Assembly: GCA_000961695.1 (NCBI GenBank)
Contig: LADW01000077.1
Coordinates: forward strand, 62,001 to 126,000
Source of the DNA: Hyphomonadaceae bacterium BRH_c29
GTDB taxonomy: Bacteria > Pseudomonadota > Alphaproteobacteria > Caulobacterales > Hyphomonadaceae
DNA length: 64,000 bases
Direction: 5' to 3'
In this document: positions 45,139 to 53,866 of the stretch, one piece after another
How the letters are laid out: every line of letters begins with the position of its first letter
Position numbering within the stretch: the first letter of the stretch is position 1
Made by a program: the position numbers and the translations under genes
Notes under the pieces: model-generated
The model's input: the letters and a program-made list of their open reading frames with translations, nothing else
Database searches by the model: none
Told to the model about the DNA's origin: nothing

Positions 45139-46466
45139 GCCGTTACCTTCACCCGTTTCGCGCCCCGCTCAATCTCCTTTGTGAGGTCTCGACAATAAAG
45201 GTTAAAATCAACCTGCATCCGGTGGCGCGGGCTATCATAGAAATGGCCGAGATGGGCCTTTTCGTCAGCCGCCGTGACGCGGTCCATCTCTGCAGCATCC
45301 GGGAAGGCATAGTCGCCATTGAGGGCCGCGCCGACGAGCTTGGACTGCTGCTCGGCAAAGTTCACCAGCGTCGGCAGCGGCTGGGCGAGACCGAGGAAGA
45401 AGATCGTCTCCCGGCCCGGTTTCACCATACGCTTGAACAGCGGGAACGTGTTGTCCTTTGGCGTCAGGTCAGGCTGTTTCAGGAACGGGAAGGTCACGTT
45501 GTAGCCGGTCGCCCAGATGATCGCGTCGACCTTCTCGCGGGTCCCGTCGGTGAAGACCACGCCATCGCCATCCAGCTTCTCGATGCCGGGCTTCGGCGTG
45601 ATGTCGCCGCATCCGACGCGCGTGAGGAACTCACCTGACACAGAGGGGTGGCCTTCAAGCGGCTCGTGATCGGGCTTGGGCAGGCCGTAGTCTTCCATCA
45701 TGCCGATGGTCTTCTTGATCTTGGCCCGCGCCAGCTTGCGGCCGAGGCTGGACGGCAACCAGGCCGGCAGCACCGCCTTGTCGGCCGGCTTTCCGTCCAT
45801 GTATTTCGGCAGCACCCAAACGCCCCGGCGCATCGAGATCAGCAGCTTCGCAGCCAGCGGGCGCTGGGACAGTTCCGACGAGATGTCCATCGCCGAATTG
45901 CCAGCCCCGACAATCATCACGTGCTTGCCGCGGAAATCGTAGGGTTCGAACGGGTCTGTGTAATTGTGGGAGTGAACCTGGTAACCATCGAAATGGCCGG
46001 GATAGCTCGGCATCCGCGCGTCCCAGTGGTGGCCGTTGGCGACCACGACCGCATCATATTCCCGGCTCTCCCCCGTCGACAGGGTCACCTTCCAGCGCCC
46101 GCCCGGCAGATCTTCGACACTGGTCACGGCCGTATTGAATGTGATCGTGTCGCGCAGGCCGAAATGATCTACGTAATCGTGGAAATACTGCAGCAGCTGG
46201 GCGTGATGGGGAAAGTCCGGCCAGTGTTCCGGCACGGGATAATCCTCGAAAGCGAGGCGCCATTTCGACGTGTCGATATGCAGGCTCTGATAGCAGGACG
46301 AGGCGCCGTTGGGGTTCTTGTAATACCAGTTCCCGCCGATATCGTCCGACATCTCGAAACAGTCATACGGCAGGTCATAATCCTTGAGGCGCTTGGCCAT
46401 CGTAAAGCCCGAGCACCCCGCCCCGATAATGCAAGTTTTTGGCTTGCTTCCTGCGTCAAATGCCAT
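45135..46466 (-). CDS. Flavin-containing monooxygenase
   Basis: The 443-residue enzyme binds FAD through CIIGAGCSGFTMAKRL (residues 12-27) and NADPH through VMIVGAGNSAMDISSEL (about 183-199). The fingerprint FDGYQVHSHNY fits FxGxxxHxxxY, typical of FMOs, and the ATG motif is WATGYNVTFPFL near 340-351. It uses NADPH and oxygen to oxidise a soft nucleophile or ketone; substrate unknown. ATG 46466 has AGGAGGA seven bases upstream. It is divergent from two thioesterase genes, with the palindrome TGACCTGAGGTCA between them. Confidence 0.93.
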   Translation of the reverse strand: MAFDAGSKPKTCIIGAGCSGFTMAKRLKDYDLPYDCFEMSDDIGGNWYYKNPNGASSCYQSLHIDTSKWRLAFEDYPVPEHWPDFPHHAQLLQYFHDYVDHFGLRDTITFNTAVTSVEDLPGGRWKVTLSTGESREYDAVVVANGHHWDARMPSYPGHFDGYQVHSHNYTDPFEPYDFRGKHVMIVGAGNSAMDISSELSQRPLAAKLLISMRRGVWVLPKYMDGKPADKAVLPAWLPSSLGRKLARAKIKKTIGMMEDYGLPKPDHEPLEGHPSVSGEFLTRVGCGDITPKPGIEKLDGDGVVFTDGTREKVDAIIWATGYNVTFPFLKQPDLTPKDNTFPLFKRMVKPGRETIFFLGLAQPLPTLVNFAEQQSKLVGAALNGDYAFPDAAEMDRVTAADEKAHLGHFYDSPRHRMQVDFNLYCRDLTKEIERGAKRVKVTA

Positions 46467-46476
46467 TGTTTCCTCC

Positions 46477-46489
46477 TGACCTGAGGTCA
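46477..46489. promoter_or_regulatory. Perfect 13-bp palindrome between the monooxygenase and thioesterase genes
   Basis: TGACCTGAGGTCA (46477-46489) is a perfect inverted repeat with a one-base centre, directly upstream of the monooxygenase Shine-Dalgarno site and 68 bases before the first thioesterase. Its place suggests an operator controlling one or both sides. Confidence 0.5.
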
Positions 46490-46556
46490 TGTGTATTTTA
46501 TAAGCTTCCCGGATGTTATCCGAGGCAAAAGGCACGTCAAATGAATGAGGCCCGAT

Positions 46557-47036
46557 ATGACTGATGACGCCACGCCAACCCAGGAACCCTGGCAGATCAT
46601 GGGCGAAAACATTGAGCTGATGACCGGCGGCATCCCCTGGGGACGCCGGATGAGCTTTCGCGTGACCAAGCTGGAAAAGGGCCGTGTCTGGGGCGTGCAG
46701 CCCTGGAAAGAGCGCCTTGTGGGCGACCCGGACACAGGCGTGATCCATGGCGGCGTGCTGACGGCCTTCCTCGACAACCTGTCCGGCATGGCGGCAAGCT
46801 CGTCCCTCAACGAGGCCCGGTTCGTCTCCACGCTGGACCTCAGGATCGATTATATGCGACCGGCCGAGCCAAAGCGTGAGATCATCGGCGAGGCCGAGTG
46901 CTATCACATCACCCGCAATGTCTGCTTCACCCATGCCTGGGCCTATCATGAGAACCGAGACAAGGTGATCGCCACTGCCGCAGGTGCCTTCGCCATCAAC
47001 ATGCCCCGCGCGATCAGCACGATGAGACCCTTCTGA
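46557..47036 (+). CDS. PaaI-type hotdog-fold thioesterase
   Basis: The 159-residue protein is a hotdog-fold acyl-CoA thioesterase: IHGGVLTAFLDNLSGMAASS (residues 64-83) is the signature helix with the catalytic region, followed by STLDLRIDYMRPAEPKREI and a C-terminal beta segment. Hydrolysis of a CoA thioester in the cytoplasm is expected; substrate unknown. ATG 46557 follows GAGGCCCG; ATG 46545 would add four residues. The next gene starts two bases after its stop and encodes a related thioesterase. Confidence 0.88.
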   Translation: MTDDATPTQEPWQIMGENIELMTGGIPWGRRMSFRVTKLEKGRVWGVQPWKERLVGDPDTGVIHGGVLTAFLDNLSGMAASSSLNEARFVSTLDLRIDYMRPAEPKREIIGEAECYHITRNVCFTHAWAYHENRDKVIATAAGAFAINMPRAISTMRPF

Positions 47037-47037
47037 C

Positions 47038-47472
47038 ATGACCGACGACACCCCCCTCATCAGCCGCGCTGACCAGGTTTATGCCTTCCTTGGCCGCACA
47101 CCCTTTGCGCAGGAAATCGGCATGCGCTGTGAGGTCATGGGCGACGAGATGACCGCGATCATGCCGTTTCAGGACAAGCTGATCGGGAATATCGCGATCA
47201 AGGCCCTGCACGGAGGCGCCATCGGCGCGTTTCTGGAGCTGACCGCCATGGCGCAGGTTTTCCTTGTCGCCGAGCACCTGACCCGCCCGCCGCGGCCGAT
47301 CAATATGACGATCGACTATCTGCGCCAGGGCCACGCAAAGGACACGTATGCGCGGGCGACCATTACAAAGATGGGCCGGCGCATGTGCTCGGTACAGGCA
47401 GAGGCCTGGCAGGATGAGCGTTCGAAACCGGTCACGACCTTGCTGGCGCACTTCATGGTGGGCGGTGAGTAA
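47038..47472 (+). CDS. Second PaaI-type hotdog-fold thioesterase
   Basis: The 144-residue protein is a paralogue of the gene before it: IKALHGGAIGAFLELTAMAQ (residues 54-73) is the hotdog signature and RPINMTIDYLRQGHAKDTYA (about 85-104) the central strands. It lies one base after the previous stop, so the pair is translated together and may form a heteromer. The partner monooxygenase across the palindrome suggests shared breakdown of an acyl or ketone compound; this is inference. The dispersed repeat copy B starts three bases after its stop. Confidence 0.88.
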   Translation: MTDDTPLISRADQVYAFLGRTPFAQEIGMRCEVMGDEMTAIMPFQDKLIGNIAIKALHGGAIGAFLELTAMAQVFLVAEHLTRPPRPINMTIDYLRQGHAKDTYARATITKMGRRMCSVQAEAWQDERSKPVTTLLAHFMVGGE

Positions 47473-47475
47473 GCT

Positions 47476-47543
47476 GTTGGATAAGCCCGCCTTCAGACCG
47501 TATAAAACACCGTATAAACACCATGTAAGGACCGTATAAGCGG
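47476..47543 (+). repeat. Dispersed 68-bp repeat, copy B, with 11-bp internal units
   Basis: It begins GTTGGATAAG (47476) three bases after the thioesterase stop and contains CAGACCGTATAAAACACC, CGTATAAACACC, ATGTAAGGACC and GTATAAGCGG, the reverse complement of the layout at 18639-18706. About 55 of 68 bases match by eye once the ends are aligned. It stands between convergent genes. Confidence 0.8.
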
Positions 47544-47556
47544 CCAGAACGTCGCC

Positions 47557-48804
47557 CTAGTCCGCGCTGACTTCCGGAAAGGCGCGGGTGAGCTGACGGT
47601 TCCACTCGAACTGGACCTGCCAGTTGACGTCGGTCTCGTCCATCAGCGCCAAGCGCACAATGACGAGATCCCGGCTGGGAACGATCCAGATCGTCTGACC
47701 TTCATGGCCCTGCGCGTAGAAGGCGTCCTCCCAGGCAGGTGTCAGCCAGAAGCCCATGCCGTAGAAATCCGCGTTTGAGCCCGGCGCCGGGCTGCGCGCC
47801 TGATCGACCCAACCTTCCGGCAACAGGCGCGCCCCATCCCACACGCCATCGCGCAGGTAGAGATAGCCGAATTTCGCATAGTCCCGCGCAGAGGCCCAGA
47901 CGTTCGAGCCGCCGAGATACGTGCCAGCCGGATCAAACTCCGGCTGGGCATCCATGCCGAGCGGCTTGAAGAATAGTCGCCGAAACAGAGCCGCTGTCCG
48001 ACAGGGCTTTGTTTTCTCAAACGCGTCGTTCCATACGTCTTCCGGACCATCATTCGGCAACGTATCGGTACAAGAATACAATTCCGGTGCTTCGAGCACT
48101 TCCTTCAAACTCAAAGGGGATTCTTGCGGAATCTCATTTTTGCTGACGGCGTCAAGGAGCCGGTCCTGAACTGCACGCCCGGCCGCATCAAAGCCAGCCG
48201 TCGAATAGTTCCAGACCGTGCCCGGCTTGTGCGCCAGCGGGAATTCATCCCGGATGAAACGGATGACGTCAAACCGTCCGGGTCCGAACATCATCCGGAT
48301 CGCGTCGAAGGATTCGAATTCCCCGCCTGCATCTTCCTGATAGTCCAGCCCGTCGGTCATGGTGATCCATTGGCGCCAGGTGATGGCCGCGCGCGGGTCG
48401 CCGACTTCAAAGACGCCGGGCATGGGTGCGTCGATGTCTTCAATCAGGCCGAGTTGGACGGCGCGGCCGACCAGTGCCGACGTGATGGATTTTGCCAGGC
48501 TCCACGAAATATGTTTCGTGTCCGGGCCAAAGCCGTCGCCATAGGCCTCTGCCACAAGCTTGCCCTTGTAGATGATGACCACACCATGGGTCACGCCCGC
48601 CACGTCGTTGCGGCCCCCGGCCATGGCATTGGCGATCAGTTCCCGAACCGCTGCTTCAGCCTCCGGCGGAATCTCGCCCGTCTCCCAGCTAGATGTCGGC
48701 CAGGCGAGGCCCTCGGGCTGCGCCGGCAGCGGCACAAGCGGCTGGGCTGCTACCGCAAAGGGCATCAGCAATGCGGCGCACGCGATGAAAAAGTTGCGCA
48801 CCAT
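47557..48804 (-). CDS. Exported serine hydrolase of the beta-lactamase / class C PBP fold, second copy
   Basis: The 415-residue product has a signal peptide (FIACAALLMPFAVAAQ, about residues 6-21). The SxxK nucleophile is SLAKS in ISWSLAKSITSALVG near residues 99-113, and the YxN equivalent is WNYSTAGFDA near 195. It is a paralogue of the hydrolase at 22005-23555 in its catalytic half but lacks the long N-terminal region of that protein. Periplasmic esterase or peptidase activity is expected. It converges with the thioesterase pair, and an 11-bp palindrome ACTGTTACAGT (48819-48829) lies just before its start. Confidence 0.87.
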   Translation of the reverse strand: MVRNFFIACAALLMPFAVAAQPLVPLPAQPEGLAWPTSSWETGEIPPEAEAAVRELIANAMAGGRNDVAGVTHGVVIIYKGKLVAEAYGDGFGPDTKHISWSLAKSITSALVGRAVQLGLIEDIDAPMPGVFEVGDPRAAITWRQWITMTDGLDYQEDAGGEFESFDAIRMMFGPGRFDVIRFIRDEFPLAHKPGTVWNYSTAGFDAAGRAVQDRLLDAVSKNEIPQESPLSLKEVLEAPELYSCTDTLPNDGPEDVWNDAFEKTKPCRTAALFRRLFFKPLGMDAQPEFDPAGTYLGGSNVWASARDYAKFGYLYLRDGVWDGARLLPEGWVDQARSPAPGSNADFYGMGFWLTPAWEDAFYAQGHEGQTIWIVPSRDLVIVRLALMDETDVNWQVQFEWNRQLTRAFPEVSAD

Positions 48805-48848
48805 GGCGCTTCTCTCCTACTGTTACAGTTCAGACTTAGGGGAAAAAG

Positions 48849-49181
48849 GTGAGATACGTCAAAGCGCTTCTCGCGATAACTGTCGCATTGGCCGCAGGGT
48901 GCGGGCTGGGGTCGCCCCAGCCGGTGGAGCCTCAGGCGGCTGAGACCAGCGAGACAAGCCATGCCCAGACCTATACAGCGTTCGGCGCGGTTCATGTCTG
49001 TTCCTGCGTGCATGTTTCCGGCCGCAGCATGGAAAGCTGCGAGCAGGATTTCACGACAGATATGACGGGTATTTCGTTCAGCAGCGACGGCGATGTCATG
49101 CGCGCCTCCGCTTTGGACGGCCAGGTCAGCGCGGAAGCCCGGTTCACGCCGGGCCTCGGCTGCACGCTGGTCGCGCCATGA
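48849..49181 (+). CDS. Small cysteine-rich lipoprotein
   Basis: The 110-residue product has a lipobox VALAAGCGLG (Cys near residue 18), an Ala/Glu-rich linker, and a C-terminal part with four cysteines (VCSCVHVSG, ESCEQ, LGCTLV) that may pair in the periplasm. I do not recognise the family. The start is GTG 48849, preceded by AGGGGAA. Its stop overlaps the DUF6265 gene by four bases, so the two lipoproteins are translated together. It is divergent from the serine hydrolase gene. Confidence 0.75.
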   Translation: MRYVKALLAITVALAAGCGLGSPQPVEPQAAETSETSHAQTYTAFGAVHVCSCVHVSGRSMESCEQDFTTDMTGISFSSDGDVMRASALDGQVSAEARFTPGLGCTLVAP

Positions 49182-49636
49182 AACGCGCCGCCTTTCTTCT
49201 CGTCCTCGCCCTGCTTGGCGCCTGCGTCAGCGCGCCTGAGCAGACGTCAGACCATCCACTTGGCTGGATCAGTGGCTGCTGGGAAAATATCGATGGCGAT
49301 TACCGCGAAGTCTGGTCCCGGCCGGACCATGGCTATCTGTTCGGCTATGCCCTCTCTCTGAAGGGCGACGCGGTGACCTTTTTTGAACAGTCGCGCATCG
49401 ATCCAGGTAAAGCCCCCGGCGAGGCTTATGTGTTCAATGCCTATCCGGCCGGGAAAGGTCCTTCCGCCTTTACGGAAATCGAACGCAGCGAAACCAGCAT
49501 CACCTTCGCAGACCCCAGCCACGACTATCCTCAACGCATCCGCTATGCCCGCGACGGAAACCGGATGATTGCGGAGATTTCCCTGATCGACGGATCAAAA
49601 GGCCAGGGCTTCGCCTTCCGGCGCTGCAGGCACTAG
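49178..49636 (+). CDS. DUF6265 lipoprotein
   Basis: The 152-residue product has a lipobox VLALLGACVS (Cys near residue 16) and the DUF6265 pattern: GWISGCWENIDGDYREVWSR (residues 29-48), then GYLFGYALSLKGD, a beta-rich middle with FFEQSRID and ending in ITFADPSHDYPQRIRYARDG. The family is a small beta-barrel-like, lipocalin-type domain of unknown ligand. It overlaps the small lipoprotein gene in an ATGA arrangement. Confidence 0.85.
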   Translation: MKRAAFLLVLALLGACVSAPEQTSDHPLGWISGCWENIDGDYREVWSRPDHGYLFGYALSLKGDAVTFFEQSRIDPGKAPGEAYVFNAYPAGKGPSAFTEIERSETSITFADPSHDYPQRIRYARDGNRMIAEISLIDGSKGQGFAFRRCRH

Positions 49637-49639
49637 CGC

Positions 49640-50515
49640 TCAGTCGTCCGCCCGGTCGATGTCTGCCGGCTCACCTGCGAAGAGGCTCTGATATTCGGGC
49701 TTCAGGAATTCGTGAAAGTCAGCCTGCGGGATGGTGACATGGTAAGACCCCTCCGCATACGAACCGATCTCATACGGCGCATAGTGTAACACAAAGCCGC
49801 CCAGCTTGCCGTCTTCAGTCGATGCGATGAGGCTGATATTCCCGGACAGGATATCCGAGACGGAGATTGCGTCCTTCGATTCGCCAAGGAACATCTGATA
49901 GCCATCTGACGTGCCGCTGCGCGACACTTTGGCGTCAGCAATTGCCTCGTAGACCGTGCCTGAAAGCGCGGTGGCGGCCGCCTCCTGATCGGTGAACAGA
50001 AGTCCAATGCGCAATTGGTCTCCCGTCAGCGCATTGTAGATGCGCCCATCGGTCAAGTAGTTGCCGTGCGCGCCGCCGGTGAACGTGTACTGAAACCCTT
50101 CCAGTCCAACCAGAGTGCCTGCGGCGCCGGTGACCCTCCAGTCGATCTTCAGGCCATAGGGGCGAAAATAGGTCGGGTCGGCCTGCTTGTAGGCTTCGGC
50201 GTCAGCCGTCATGGCGTCCAGCCGGATACGGGCATCTTCCACAACGTCCATCGCGATGGCGGGCGCAAAGGAGAAGACAGCCTCGTCAAAGCGGATATCG
50301 GCCTTGATGACGTCATCATCCACGACAATGGAACGCGGCAGGTCCGCGATCCTGGTTGCCATCGGATCTGGCAGAGCCGCTGCAGGTTCGACAACCGGGG
50401 GCTCTTCCGGTTGCGGATCGGTCGCCGGCACTTCGGCGGTTTGCCCCGCCTGGCCACAGGCACTGGGAACTGACGCAAGTAACAGCGCCGTGGACAGGAT
50501 CAGGACGTTTCTCAT
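49640..50515 (-). CDS. RsiV-like lipoprotein (DUF4163 / DUF3298)
   Basis: The 291-residue product has a lipobox ASVPSACGQ (Cys near residue 20) and a Pro/Glu-rich linker. The mature part matches DUF4163 and DUF3298 as in RsiV: GFQYTFTGGAHGNYLTDG (about residues 140-157) is the DUF3298 signature, with VLHYAPYEIGSYAEGSYHVT near the end. In Bacillus RsiV senses lysozyme; here no anti-sigma domain is present, so a periplasmic binding or sensing role is inferred only. It begins nine bases after putA on the same strand. Confidence 0.82.
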   Translation of the reverse strand: MRNVLILSTALLLASVPSACGQAGQTAEVPATDPQPEEPPVVEPAAALPDPMATRIADLPRSIVVDDDVIKADIRFDEAVFSFAPAIAMDVVEDARIRLDAMTADAEAYKQADPTYFRPYGLKIDWRVTGAAGTLVGLEGFQYTFTGGAHGNYLTDGRIYNALTGDQLRIGLLFTDQEAAATALSGTVYEAIADAKVSRSGTSDGYQMFLGESKDAISVSDILSGNISLIASTEDGKLGGFVLHYAPYEIGSYAEGSYHVTIPQADFHEFLKPEYQSLFAGEPADIDRADD

Positions 50516-50524
50516 TTTGCGAAC

Positions 50525-53500
50525 CTACAGGCTGAGAAGTTCGGCGTCACCTCCCTGTGCCGTGATATTCACCGTGACCGCTCTTTCTGTGGCGAAGCGG
50601 TGAAGATAGTGCGGCCCGCCGGCTTTTGGTCCGGTGCCCGACAGGCCCTCCCCGCCGAACGGCTGAACGCCCACGACAGCGCCGGTCATCGAGCGGTTGA
50701 CGTAGCAATTGCCCGCCGGCACCGCCGCCTGAACAGCCTTGTGGAAGCTTTCGAGACGGGAATGGATGCCCAGCGTCAAGCCATAGCCCTTGGCATGCAG
50801 CGCCGCGCCGACCTTGGCCACATCGTCCGGATCATAGCGGACAATGTGCAGGATCGGACCGAACTTCTCTTCCGTGATCTGATCGAGGGAGGAGAGTTCC
50901 ACCAGCGCAGGGCCGAAGCCGTAGCCGTCGCGGCCAATGTCGCCGGCATCGATCTGATGCAGCACTTTCACGCCGTCAGTCGCCTTCATTGTCTCCAGGT
51001 GGGCCTCCAGCATTTCGCGGGACTCCCCATCAATGATTGGACCGACATCCGTGTCAGGCTGGGCAGGGTCGCCGAGCTTCAGCTCGTTCATGGCACCGAT
51101 CAGACCTTCAATCAGGCTGTCTGCCGTGGCTTTCGGAAGGAAGGCGACGCGCAGCGCCGAACAGCGCTGGCCCGCAGAGCCGAACGCGGACGTGATCATG
51201 TCGTCGAGCACTTGCTCGCGCAGGGCGGTCGTGTCGACGAACAGGCCGTTCAGGCCGCCCGTCTCGGCGATCAGTGGAATGATCGCGCCATCGCGCCCGG
51301 CCAGCGTCCGGTTGATCAGGCGCGCCGTGCTCGTGCCGCCCGTGAAACAGACGCCGGACACACGCAGGTCTGATGTCAGCTTCGCGCCAACCGTCTCGCC
51401 CTTGCCGGGAAGAAGGTGAAGCGCCTCCACCGGCAGGCCGGCCTTGTGGAACAGTTTCACGGCTTCAAAAGCGATCAGCGGCGATTGCTCGGCAGGCTTT
51501 GCGACGACCGTGTTGCCGGCGGCAAGCGCAGCGGCGAGCTGTCCGGTGAAGATGGCCAGCGGGAAGTTCCACGGGCTGATACAGCAGAAAACGCCTCGTC
51601 CGTGCAGGGACAGGTTGTTGGTCTCCCCCGTCGGGCCGGGCAGACGGATCGGGGCGGAGAAATCCTTCTCGGCGCCCATCGCATAGTATCGCAGGAAGTC
51701 GACCGCTTCGCGCACTTCGGCGACGCCATCATTGAGCGTCTTGCCTGTCTCTTGTGCCATCAGCGCGATGAGGCGCGGGGCGCCCTCTTCCAGCGCATCG
51801 GCCATGGCGCGCAAATGGCTCGCCCGTTTCGGGCCGCCGAGCTTGTTCCAGCCGGGCTGGAACTTCACGGCCACATCAAGGGCGCGGTCGATCGCGTCTT
51901 CGCTGGCTTCCTTGCAGGCGCCCAGTACCTTTTCCGTGTCGAACGGTACGCGGCAGAGATCTCCGCCGCCTGTCTCCGCCTTGCCGGACACGATAGCACC
52001 GGCGGCGATGGCCGGGCTGTCGCGGAAGGCGCGGACGGCGGAGGCGATGTCATCGCGCACATATTGTTGCGACAGGTCCATGCCGGTCGAGTTGCGGCGC
52101 TCAGGCCCATAGAGGCGTGGCGGCGTCGGAATGCGCGGGTGCCGACGCGGGCCGGCTTCGACCTTGGTGATCGGATCGGCGACGACCTGTTCGGCGGGCA
52201 CGTCCGGATCGAGGAAGGAATGCACGAAGCTTGTATTGGCGCCATTCTCCAGCAGGCGGCGAACGAGGTAGGGCAACAGATCCTTATGTGCCCCGACCGG
52301 CGCATAGACGCGCACACGATTGCCCGCCTTGGCCGCGCCGTAGAGCGCTTCGCCCATCCCGTGCAGGCGCTGGAATTCAAAACCGGTGACGCCCATGGAG
52401 TCTGCCATCAGGTCCACGGTTGCCAGCGTGTGGGCATTGTGGGTCGCAAATTGCGGATAGAGAACAGGGCTCGCCTCCAGCAGCTGTTTCGCGCAGGCGA
52501 GATAGTGGAAGTCCGTACCCTGCTTCGTCGTGAAGACGGGGAAGTTGGGGAAGCCTTCGACCTGGGCATGCTTGATCTCGCTATCCCAGTAAGCGCCTTT
52601 CACGAGGCGCACCATGAAGCGCTGGCGCGTGTCGCCGGCCAGCTGTTTCAGCTTTTCGATCACACCGCCGGCACGTTTCTGATAGGCCTGCACGGCAAGG
52701 CCAAGTCCCGTCCAGCCTTTCAGGGAAGGCTCGCGGGCCAGATGTTCGAACAGTTTGAGGGAGAGGACCAGCCGGTCGGCTTCCTCCGCATCGAGACAAA
52801 GATTGATGTTCGCATCGGCGGCCTGTTTGCAGAGGCCGAGCAGGCTCGGATAGATTTCCTTGATCACGCGAGCCTCATTGACGGCCTCAAAGCGCGGATG
52901 CAGCGCGGACAATTTGACCGAAACCCCATTGGCCGCTTCCGGCGCAAGGGCTTTGTCTTTTTCGGCGGCGACCTGTTCAATCGCGGACTGATAGGCTTTC
53001 AGGTAACGCTCGGCATCGGACGCGGTACGCGCGCCCTCCCCCAGCATGTCGAAGCTGAAATGCGCCGCGTCGCCCTGGCGCACCATACGGCCGCCGCGCT
53101 TCAGCGCATCCTTCACGTTCCGGCCAAGGACGAATTGCTCGCCCATGATGCGCATGGCCTGCATCATGGCTGCGCGGATCACCGGCTCACCGCTCTCGCG
53201 AACCAGGCCGGAGATGAAATCCCCCGGCCCCTTGCGGGCAGCCGCTGGCACGCCGATGACGCGTCCGGTCAGCATCAGGCCCCAGGTGGAGGCATTGACC
53301 AGCCAGGACTCCGACTGACCCTTATGGGTGCCCCAGTTGCCGGAGCGGATCTTCTCTGCGATCAGGTCGTCGCGGGTCTCGGCGTCCGGCACGCGCAACA
53401 GCGCCTCGGCAAGACACATCAGGGCAAGGCCTTCGGCGTTCGACAGGCCGAACTCCTCAAGGAAGCTTTCCATCATGCCTTTGCGGCGCCCCATGGCCCG

Positions 53501-53665
53501 GGCTGTCTCCACCAGATCCAGCGCCCGGCGTGTGGCCGCCTGACGCAATTCGTCACTTACGGGCGCCTCCTTCAGGAGCGCATCCAGCAGCGCCTCCTCG
53601 TCAACGAATTTGTTGGAGTCGAGGGCGTCCCAGACGAAGTGGGTGGAAGTCAGCGTGTCGGTCAT
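50525..53665 (-). CDS. putA: PutA, proline dehydrogenase / delta-1-pyrroline-5-carboxylate dehydrogenase
   Basis: This 1046-residue enzyme oxidises proline to glutamate in two steps. The N-terminal FAD domain is a PRODH barrel (residues 80-500: GVSKLSALHPRFEAVN-type block, RFMVRLVKGAYWDSEIKHA near 352-370, SFVHSFLDPDVP). The NAD-dependent ALDH domain holds ETGGLNGLF and the catalytic Cys in FGSAGQRCSALRVAFLP near 835. It is a short PutA without the N-terminal ribbon-helix-helix of E. coli, so it should not repress itself. ATG 53665 is chosen over a TTG 21 bases upstream. A palindrome 24 bases before the start may bind its regulator. Confidence 0.95.
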   Translation of the reverse strand: MTDTLTSTHFVWDALDSNKFVDEEALLDALLKEAPVSDELRQAATRRALDLVETARAMGRRKGMMESFLEEFGLSNAEGLALMCLAEALLRVPDAETRDDLIAEKIRSGNWGTHKGQSESWLVNASTWGLMLTGRVIGVPAAARKGPGDFISGLVRESGEPVIRAAMMQAMRIMGEQFVLGRNVKDALKRGGRMVRQGDAAHFSFDMLGEGARTASDAERYLKAYQSAIEQVAAEKDKALAPEAANGVSVKLSALHPRFEAVNEARVIKEIYPSLLGLCKQAADANINLCLDAEEADRLVLSLKLFEHLAREPSLKGWTGLGLAVQAYQKRAGGVIEKLKQLAGDTRQRFMVRLVKGAYWDSEIKHAQVEGFPNFPVFTTKQGTDFHYLACAKQLLEASPVLYPQFATHNAHTLATVDLMADSMGVTGFEFQRLHGMGEALYGAAKAGNRVRVYAPVGAHKDLLPYLVRRLLENGANTSFVHSFLDPDVPAEQVVADPITKVEAGPRRHPRIPTPPRLYGPERRNSTGMDLSQQYVRDDIASAVRAFRDSPAIAAGAIVSGKAETGGGDLCRVPFDTEKVLGACKEASEDAIDRALDVAVKFQPGWNKLGGPKRASHLRAMADALEEGAPRLIALMAQETGKTLNDGVAEVREAVDFLRYYAMGAEKDFSAPIRLPGPTGETNNLSLHGRGVFCCISPWNFPLAIFTGQLAAALAAGNTVVAKPAEQSPLIAFEAVKLFHKAGLPVEALHLLPGKGETVGAKLTSDLRVSGVCFTGGTSTARLINRTLAGRDGAIIPLIAETGGLNGLFVDTTALREQVLDDMITSAFGSAGQRCSALRVAFLPKATADSLIEGLIGAMNELKLGDPAQPDTDVGPIIDGESREMLEAHLETMKATDGVKVLHQIDAGDIGRDGYGFGPALVELSSLDQITEEKFGPILHIVRYDPDDVAKVGAALHAKGYGLTLGIHSRLESFHKAVQAAVPAGNCYVNRSMTGAVVGVQPFGGEGLSGTGPKAGGPHYLHRFATERAVTVNITAQGGDAELLSL

Positions 53666-53688
53666 GGTAAAGCCCCATTCAAGCAATG

Positions 53689-53703
53689 ATTTTGGTACAA
53701 AAT
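53689..53703 (-). promoter_or_regulatory. Palindrome upstream of putA
   Basis: ATTTTG (53689-53694) and CAAAAT (53698-53703) flank GTA, a perfect 15-bp inverted repeat 24 bases before the putA start. In alphaproteobacteria putA is often controlled by an Lrp-type activator, and A/T-rich palindromes of this kind are its usual sites. Confidence 0.45.
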
Positions 53704-53866
53704 GTAATAACGGGGCAGGTCTTGCACGAGTTCCTGCCGAATTGCAGCAAATCTATATCGCCGGAAAAGGTCCAACGCGAGAGGGCCGGACAGCTAATCG
53801 GGCCTTTACGGTCACGCCCAAGCCCGCCATGTTGCGCGCGGCTGCGTGGCATTGATGGGAGTCCAC

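Noticed and set aside
51416..53689. A 757-codon open frame on the plus strand opposite putA
   Set aside because: PutA motifs are unambiguous on the minus strand; the plus-strand frame has no family features and is a by-product of GC-rich codons.
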